From positions 28,592,464 to 28,656,463 of the forward strand of contig NW_024881327.1 in the NCBI RefSeq assembly GCF_018691265.1: a stretch of DNA of 64,000 bases, written 5' to 3'. Both the position numbers and the translations under genes were made by a program. Numbering within the stretch: the stretch's first letter is position 1; each line of letters begins with the position of its first letter. Origin of the DNA: Tyto alba (Eukaryota; Chordata; Aves; Strigiformes; Tytonidae). The notes under the pieces were generated by a model. It searched no databases. It was not told the DNA's origin and saw nothing but the letters and a program-made list of their open reading frames with translations. Shown here in pieces: positions 56,692 through 64,000 of the stretch.

Positions 56692-57710
56692 TGTCATGGT
56701 TTGAGCCCAGAGGGCAACCGGGCACCACGCAGCCCCTGTATCACTCCTTTCCCCTCAGAGGTGGGGAGGAGAAAATATAATACAAAAGGCTTGGGTATTG
56801 AGACAAGGACAGGGAGAGATGACTCATCTATTATGGTCACTGGCAAAAGACAGACTCCGCTGGGGAAGAAAGAACATCTGTTTAATTTGACCACCACCAC
56901 CACTGATTTATCAATCAAAGTAGGACAGTGAGAAAGACAACCACATCTTAAGAAAAACACCTTCCCCCGACCCCTCCGTTCTTCCTGGTCTCAGCTTTGT
57001 TCCCAATTTCTCTGCATTTTCCCCCTGAGCAGCACAGGGGGGCAGGGTATGGGGGTTACGGTGAGTTCATCGTCTGTTGTTTCTGCTGCTCCTTCCTCCT
57101 CTGTGGGAGGACTCCTCACGCTCTTCCCCTGCTGCAGTGTGGGGTCCCTCCCATGGGAGACAGTCCTCCATGAACTTCTCTGTCATGAGTCCTTCCCGTG
57201 GGTTGCAACTCTTCCCAAACTGCTCCAGCGTGGGTCCCTTCTGTGGACTGCAGTCCTCCCAGCAACAGAGTGCTCCAGCACGGGCTTCCATCAGAGCCCT
57301 GGCCTTCTTCAGGCGCGCTCACATGCTCTGGTGTGGTGTGGTCCATGGACTGCAGGTCGGCATCTGCTCCACTGTGGACTTCCGTGGGCTGCAGGGGACA
57401 GCCTGCCCTCTCACCATGGGCTGCAGGGGAATCTCTACTTATGCACACCCTTCCCCTGCCTCCCTTCCTCCTTTCTTCCAACTGACCTCAGTGTTTGCGT
57501 AGGTATTTCCCTCACAACTCCTCCTTCACTTAGTTTCCTCTTCTTAAGTACATTATCACAGAGGTGCAGTTGCTGCTGCTAATTGGCTCAGCCTTGGTCA
57601 GAGTTGGGTCTGACTTGGAGCTGGGGATGCCTCAAGAAGAGTCTCACAGGAACAAAATCTGTAGCCCCCTCCCCCGCTACCAAAACCCCACCACACACAA
57701 ACCCAACACA
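56692..57710 (-). mobile_element. Avian endogenous-retrovirus solo LTR, about 1,019 bp
   Basis: The element begins TGTCATGGTTTGAGCCC and ends ACCAAAACCCC...AACCCAACACA on the plus strand. Read on the minus strand it starts TGTGTTGGGTTTGTGTG and ends GGGCTCAAACCATGACA, the ends of a widespread avian ERV LTR family. Terminal TG/CA is intact. The flanking pentamers are CTTTG (56687-56691) and GTTTG (57711-57715). This is a 5-bp target-site duplication with one mismatch and would suit an ERVL-type element. The middle (about 57125-57440) holds degenerate repeats built on GCTCCAGCxxGGG and GGGCTGCAG words, typical of this family. No gag, pol or env remains lie next to it, so it is a solo LTR left by recombination. 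Long frames inside it (up to 177 codons) are shadows. Confidence 0.85.
57125..57440 (-). repeat. Degenerate tandem units inside the solo LTR
   Basis: Imperfect units of about 45-60 bp recur, marked by CTCCAGCGTGGG/CTCCAGCACGGG and by TGGACTGCAG or GGGCTGCAGGGGA. They give this LTR family its length and GC-richness. Confidence 0.6.
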
Positions 57711-60700
57711 GTTTGTTTTTCTCGGTCCTGGCTGTCAGGCATCAATTTCACTGCAGTCACCACTTCTACTGTTACCTGTTGCAATAACTTTGTGTGAGTC
57801 CAAACATAGCAGTGGGTCTGATGAGCCTTTTTTTTTAGACAGTAACCTCCTTGTAGTTGTTAACATTAGTTCAGTTCTCAGTCTGCATTACAATTTTGTT
57901 CAGCACACAGAACAAAACTTTTGTTCTGAGTCAGCAAAAAAATATCTTTCCAAACTCCTCTCCTCTGACCAGGTAGCTATATGCACTCTTTCAAAGAGTT
58001 CTTGCAGGACAATCACATTATTGTTATCATTGGTCTTTTGATGAAATGCAAAACCACTAGTGAGTCCTCCTCAGCCTCTTGCTCTTCCTTCAGGCACCCT
58101 CAAGCTGTCACAGACATGTCTCACTGAGCATGGGAGGGGGAAAGCCAGTCTGTTGCTGTGTGTTCAGCCTGAAATCCAGTGGATGAAGTCTTTTAGGGTG
58201 CTAAAATCAAAGAATGTCCAATTCAGGCTAGATAGGTACTTAGCTCAGCTTGCTTCAGTTTTGTGCATGACGAGAAGCAGTGGATCTGAACTCAAAACAG
58301 TGAGGTTAGGAATCTTCAGTTGCCAAAGAAAAGTTTTGGGATGAAGCTTTGGGTGGAAATATGTCCACTGTGCTGAAGTCCAATTCTAGATGCCCATTTT
58401 CATGGGATAGGAAAGCTCTAGAAACCAGTCCAGCTCTATCATTATGCATCTATAAGCACACATTAAAATGTTCTACTTACAAGTCAGAAACAAATATGAG
58501 TTATCAACAACCCACTAGAACTGGGGAAATGTCAAGCAGTGGAACAGGTTTATTAGGGATTTCTGAGAACTATTACTGTAATTGTCCTCCAAGCCCTCCA
58601 TATGTGAAGCTCTTTGGAATATAGAGCAGCAGTGTCCCCAGGTTTGTTCCCAAATGTCCTTAAGGTGTACTTTGGCATTGCTATTTCTGCAGGTGAGATT
58701 AGATCGCTCCTAGCTTCCCTTCTCTTGCAGAATCTAACTTTCTGTGATAAAGAAAGTTTATCTAGATAGTAGCCAGGTGTGACAGTAGCCCAAATAAATC
58801 GGATTATGGACTGCCTTCTCCATGTTCCCTTACCATACCTATCTGCTTCTAGATGTTGACTCTAGTATCTGTTTAGCTACACATTAAATCAGAAGTGGGG
58901 AAGGATTAACTGTAGAAGGCCATTTCAGTTCACCTGTAACCTTAATGAAACAGCAGTGCTTTTAGAGTGTAATGTTTGCAGACACAGATTTAAAAATTAC
59001 TCAGGGGAAAGCCTCAGTATTGTTTAAAAAACAACTACAAATCATATGCTTTGTTTTAAAAGCAGAGTTGCTGATTTTTTTAATTCTTTGAAATTCAGCC
59101 TGATGGTTCTCAGAATTACTTGCAAATGAATTCCACTGTGGTTTAGTATCATCAGTGGGAAGAGGAGTGTGAAGCTGAGCAAATCTCATGCCATCTGGAA
59201 TGTAACCCAAGCACCTGATAGTTCCATTCTGAGTCCCCTCAGGAAGCTTACAATTATATAAAATGTTTAATCAAAGCTGTTATGCCAAGTATAACTGCAA
59301 AGCTGACATCAACATAGGAAAAGAAAAGTTAAATGGCTCCACATGAGCTGTTCTTTTCACTAGAATTTTTGAAAGACGGGAAGAAGTCATAATCCCAACT
59401 TTGCTTCCTTTGTTAGTGAGTTATTAAAATCACTCTTTTAGTAAATAGTATCCTTCGGTTACTCTACATTGTTATTGTCACTTATGTTAATTATGGAATT
59501 AATGCCCATAGATATATGGCTCTGTTTCATGAAGACTGAATGTTTATTCAGTTGCTTACAAGTGTGATAATTTCTCTATTCTAACAGTTAATCATGCAAA
59601 GTTGATTTAAACCCAACTGGCTTAAAGTGCATATTTTTATTTTTCCATTTCAGTTCTTAAACAGAAAAGACTGAAACATTGGAAGCAGTGATTAAAAATG
59701 AACACATCTATTGAGCAATCTTCATGTAATGTATTTTTAATAGAAATTTGATACTTGGGTATTACAAATATTTTATCAGATGGGGGGGAGAAAAAAGTAC
59801 AACTTCTTGAAAAAGTAAAACATACCTTAAAATTATTTCTCAAAATCTTTTGTTGGAATTTATCTCCACTTAGGGTAAATTTGTGTTTATAAAACTGTTG
59901 GAATGTAGGTTTGTCATATTTGGGGATAGCATTTTTCTCATAACAGCCTGGAAATGTGTGCAAAAGCAAGTGATACTTTGAATAGATTTAGTTGGAAAAT
60001 TGCTTGCATAAACAATCTTTCACTGAAAATCAGTTAAAAAATTGTTTATTAGAAAGAATTAACTTCAAAGTAATTTTTAAACTTCACTTATTAAAAAAAA
60101 AAAAGAAAAACAAAACCTAGATTTCTAAAGCAAAAATATAAATTAGTGAAGAATTAATATTGGCATAAGAGAAGTGATCTTCTGGACTATTGTTCTTTTT
60201 GTAATGGAATTCTATGAAGCTTGTAACTTCACAATGTATTAGACACACTTCAGGATATTTAAAAATAACTACTACTTAACTGAAAATGCCTCAAGTCTGA
60301 ATCTTTTAAATACTTGGTTAAATAATTGTAAAATATAATATATATGTCTTCTGCATTTTCCGTATTCTTACAGTTGCAATGTGTGCTACAAAATCTTGTG
60401 GTGCTATAGGATCCTCCAGAGCAACAAACTGAAAATCCAGAAAATCATATATGTTCAGTAGTACAGATAAATTTCATCTAGGCTATTCAGTGAACCTATT
60501 ATTTATATAGCTGTATAAATAATTCTTTATGCAAATTTAGAATAATGATAAATGTTCCATAAGATGGGGGTGTTATATCATCAGCTGAGGGTTTGACTGC
60601 AATATTGTATCTAACAATTGTTAAAATATGGTTATGAAAAATTCCAATTCAGGCAAAAAGATTGTCTGTTACCCTTTTGCATTGTAACACAGTCTGGCAT

Positions 60701-60989
60701 CGACAGTGGTTTTAAAAACATGAGAAAGGAATGCAGATCTCATGTTCTCAAACTCACTAAGGGAGCTACAAATTCCTTAAAGCTAAAGCTTGATTATGCT
60801 AACAAGCATTTTGACTGTTTGATGAATATCAGGACATACTTAAAGGACATAGTTAGAAATAAATCCATAATCCCAAAGGTCCCACAGGTAAAGAGCAGAT
60901 TCAAATGCCTCTATACCATCTGACTGTTCTACAAATTTGATTCCACTTGTTGCCTTAAGGCATCCAACTTGGCCTCTCTGAGTGTATAA
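57711..60989. other. Intronic DNA, no gene seen
   Basis: AT-rich with unrecognised short frames (up to 152 codons at 57583-58041, which begins inside the LTR and has no domain). An A-rich tract lies at about 60092-60112. No RNA gene or further transposon is recognised. Confidence 0.65.
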
Positions 60990-61250
60990 TGCTCACAGAA
61001 TGTTGGAAATACTGGTTGGAAGGAACATCCCAAGGTCAACCTGCTGCATGAAGGATGACCAACCTCACGTAGGTCATCCTAGCTTTGTCTACCTGAGTCT
61101 TGAAAGCTGCAAAGGAATGGGTTTCACAGCTTCTTTGAGCAATGTGTGCCAGTGTTGCACTGCCCTCCTGGTGCAAAAGTTTCTCCTGATGTGCAACCTG
61201 AACCTTCCACACTGCAACATGTTGCTTCAAGGTTACAAGTTCTTATTACG
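60990..61250 (-). mobile_element. Older CR1 LINE 3'-end fragment
   Basis: Read on the minus strand, the order of words matches a CR1 3' region: GGTTCAGGTTGCACATCAGG, GAGAAACTTTTGCACCAGGA, then GGGCAGTGCAACACTGGCAC. These lead to a TTCCTTCCAACCAGTATTTC terminus at about 61010-61030. Divergence is much higher than in the CR1 copy at 38.7-40.2 kb, so this is an older subfamily. Only the last roughly 250 bp remain, with no reading frame of note. Confidence 0.72.
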
Positions 61251-63487
61251 TTATCTGTCTCTATCAGGAGGAGTTTTGTTCTATCACATGTATACCTAAC
61301 CATCAAATAGCTGTGGGGTCAGTCAATCTCTTCTCCTTTACAGGTGTTGGAGGAGATGGAAAGTATTGCTAAAATCCTTTCTCTCCTCAAACTAGCAGTG
61401 AAGGCATAGCACCATGACTTACTTTAATAATTCCTTGTAGAGAGGCAGAGGAGGAATCCATACAGAATTAGAAGATGCAGTAGTGACTCTGTTTTTTTGT
61501 GATGTCCTTTTTTTTTTCCATCAGAAAAAATGCAGTTGTTCCAGACAGCAAGGAAATCTTCATTTTCATCCAGAGTCATCCAGGGTTTGGTTCAGAGGGG
61601 AAGGAGCATGGTTAGATCCCACCCTGTGGTGGATGGAGTGTACCATCTGTGCTTACTTTGAACAGGAGATTGACCTGACATTTTCGAAGCTCTTACAGAT
61701 GACTGGGAAATTACATTGGCGTAATCAGAGCTATACCAGAACTTCACCTACCACCATTTCTTTTTTAATAAGCAGGCTGAAATTTCCATTAAGGATTATC
61801 CTGCTGCTGTAAGGATTGCTTGCATTTCAGTCAGTGTGAACTCTGGAGAGAAACAAACAACTTTCAGATCAGCTGGAGAAGGTACATTAGGTACATCTGT
61901 ACTAAAACAGAAGTGGGCTGCTTTAACGGTCTTCCAGAAAAACCTATACATACTGAAGTTATTTAGGTTAGCATTTACCTATTGTGAAGCTATATTTGAG
62001 AGTTACCAATATTAATAGAAACTTTATATAATTCTCCTGTTATTATCACCTAGAATTTGAAAAATTGACCTACTTCATTAGAAGAAACAGAACAAAACAA
62101 AAAAACCCTCAATAGTGGCTTGTGAAAGTTTGGTCAAGAGAAGTGAAAAATGTCAGAGAACTTCAGTGGTTCTCTCTGTTTTGTTTTGTTTTGTTTTAAT
62201 GTAAAGCACCTGATCCCCATGACATTAAATACCCATTAAATGGTGCAGAAGGTAAATGCTATCATTTCTCTCTTTCATGTCTCTGTGACCTTTCAGAAAC
62301 TCTCCAAAGATTTGTGAAGTGGCCCATTCATCTCAATGAGATACTGCCAGGCAAATGAGAATATCTCAGGGACATGGGTACAAATAGAAACCATCCCTGG
62401 GATGTCTCATGGCTTCATTCGTTTCAGTGGCTGTTCTCATTTTCCCTCCTCTAGTTTCATGTCTTGTGAGCTTGCTGGTAATTAGAGCATAAAGCTTTAT
62501 ATTTAGATAAACAATTTTTGCAGCATTTTGATATTTCTTCTGATGTTCCAATGTTGTATAAGACTGCTGTGTGCATCTGCATACGTTGGAGAGAAGAAAA
62601 AGAACTCTATTTATTTACTATTAACCAATCAAATAAAACACCTGAGACAATGTTCTGTAGCATTGCACAAAAAACCCTGAAGAAATTAGTGGAAAAATTA
62701 GAATTTAAGCTACTCCATTTTCACTTGCATGATTTTTTCATACAGCATCTTTTACTGGCACTTACACAAGACCACGAGCTGCATAAGACCCCCTACATGT
62801 TTTTGTCAGTAAGAGAACTTCAACCACTAAATGAACCTCAATTTATGACTGAGATATTGTTTGCAGATTGCCCCATCTTCTTTTCTAAGTCTTTTGGGTT
62901 TTTTTGAGTTTCTATCTTTCAATTCTCTTTTTTATTATGCTGTTAATAACTGTTTTCTCCTAATTGGCAATTATTTTTTATTTGTAAAATATTAGAAATG
63001 TGCCGGGTAATCACTAAAGTGATTTTACATCTACCGCTAACTACTTTTGTTTCCATTGCCCTTTCTTTTACCTAGGATTTTAAGTCTTCTCATTTAACTC
63101 TACCAACTGCGTTAGGTTCCTTAAATTCTCTTCAGTTTACTTCATAGCCTTCTCATATTTTTTGACAGTCCTTTGTATAAAACATGCTGTCATTTAAATT
63201 ATGAATGCTTCTATTGCTTCTTTTTAGCACTTACTCTTTTGAGTTTTACAGGGTACACCTTCAGGTAGAATAGATTCAACTTTGTTTAGTGTGATCAAAG
63301 AACAAGTAAGGCTTTAACTGGAATTAATATTAGCTTCATCTGTAATGCTGCCAACAGCAGTGTTTGACCGTCTGGATTGTTCTCTACAAAATAAGGTCAA
63401 AGAAGTCAACGTCTGAGCCCAATAGTGAAAACTTCTATCTGCTAAAGAGCTGAGGTGATCGTGGCAATTGGAAGGAAATGTTTATGT

Positions 63488-63534
<47 letters not shown>

Positions 63535-64000
63535 CATTAAGGAAATAACATCAAACAAATTAAACATCTCTGCCAGGCATTCATTTCCACCTAATCCAAT
63601 CAACTGGTGATGGTGGGAGTTGAGTCAGTCTTTTCTAAACATGCTAGGGTCAATCCTGCAAAGATGTATAACTAAGGTCATACGATCAATTCAGTTTTTT
63701 AGGCACTTAAACCCTCTGATCATCTGAAATGGTCATCTACCTATCTGAATCATAATTAGCACACCATGGCCATTTGTTTTAAGAGAGTAGTCTCTTTATT
63801 TAGCAAGTATAACAGTAATTGAAATTTGGAATTTATTTCTGAGGATTTTGCTATCATTAACTTCAGACCCTGATAAGAACTTGAATTCACCTAAAACTTT
63901 ACTGGAAGTTTATGGAAATCCACAGCCAAATGGTAGGTATTGTAAAGTTCGAAAATCTTTAGGCCATGATTTTCAAGCAGCATATAGCCTTTAAAAAAAA
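61251..64000. other. Intronic DNA to the window end, no gene seen
   Basis: AT-rich. It contains an (AT)n tract at 63491-63527, (TTTTG)n-like sequence near 62182-62196 and unrecognised short frames (109 codons at 61483-61812, 129 codons at 62518-62907). No KCTD8 exon 2 is present. Confidence 0.65.
63491..63527. repeat. (AT)18 dinucleotide microsatellite
   Basis: Eighteen perfect AT units are followed by an AAATATACATT tail. Confidence 0.95.

Noticed and set aside
57049..57582. 177-codon plus-strand frame with a Leu/Ser/Pro-rich peptide
   Set aside because: It lies wholly inside the solo LTR, antisense to it, and results from its GC-rich tandem units.
57583..58041. 152-codon frame after the solo LTR
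   Set aside because: It starts inside the LTR and runs into unique intron with no domain. It is treated as chance.
62518..62907. 129-codon frame near the window end
   Set aside because: It does not resemble the KCTD8 C-terminal region or any family I know, and no acceptor-exon structure supports it.

Overview
The window looks like nuclear DNA from a bird. The evidence is three chicken-repeat-1 (CR1) LINE fragments, one clear avian endogenous-retrovirus solo LTR, an AT-rich intron with few interspersed repeats, and a vertebrate KCTD-family exon inside a strong CpG island. The sequence alone does not resolve which bird lineage it is.

Only one protein-coding gene is supported: the first coding exon of KCTD8 on the + strand (2956-3799). 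It encodes the BTB/T1 domain and the H1 domain of a GABA-B receptor auxiliary subunit. The exon ends in a perfect GTAAGT donor at 3800, and no second coding exon is found before position 64000. At least 60.2 kb of the window is therefore KCTD8 intron 1. Positions 1 to about 2400 are upstream intergenic or promoter-flanking DNA. A GC-rich CpG island runs from about 2400 to 4500 and holds G-run repeats, a GC box, a (GGA)11 tract and a (GGAC)n tract.

The intron holds scattered fossils. These are a CR1 endonuclease fragment (about 10270-10770, minus), a candidate short, CpG-rich retroviral LTR (about 35826-36080, plus), and a 5'-truncated, frame-broken CR1 with reverse transcriptase and an intact 3' end (about 38700-40188, plus). 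Further along are a possible ancient CR1/L3-like remnant (about 41500-41600, minus), a 1,019-bp solo LTR (56692-57710, minus) and an older CR1 3' end (about 60990-61250, minus). Simple repeats include a long TATC tetranucleotide array (28512-28645) and an (AT)18 tract (63491-63527).

I did not find a novel multi-gene system. The most useful leads are the candidate LTR at about 35.8-36.1 kb, the G-quadruplex-prone KCTD8 leader, a template-switch-like duplication with a hairpin at 36650-36722, and several isolated GC-rich or strand-asymmetric islands in the intron. Almost all open frames outside the KCTD8 exon are chance frames, GC-rich antisense shadows or parts of transposons.
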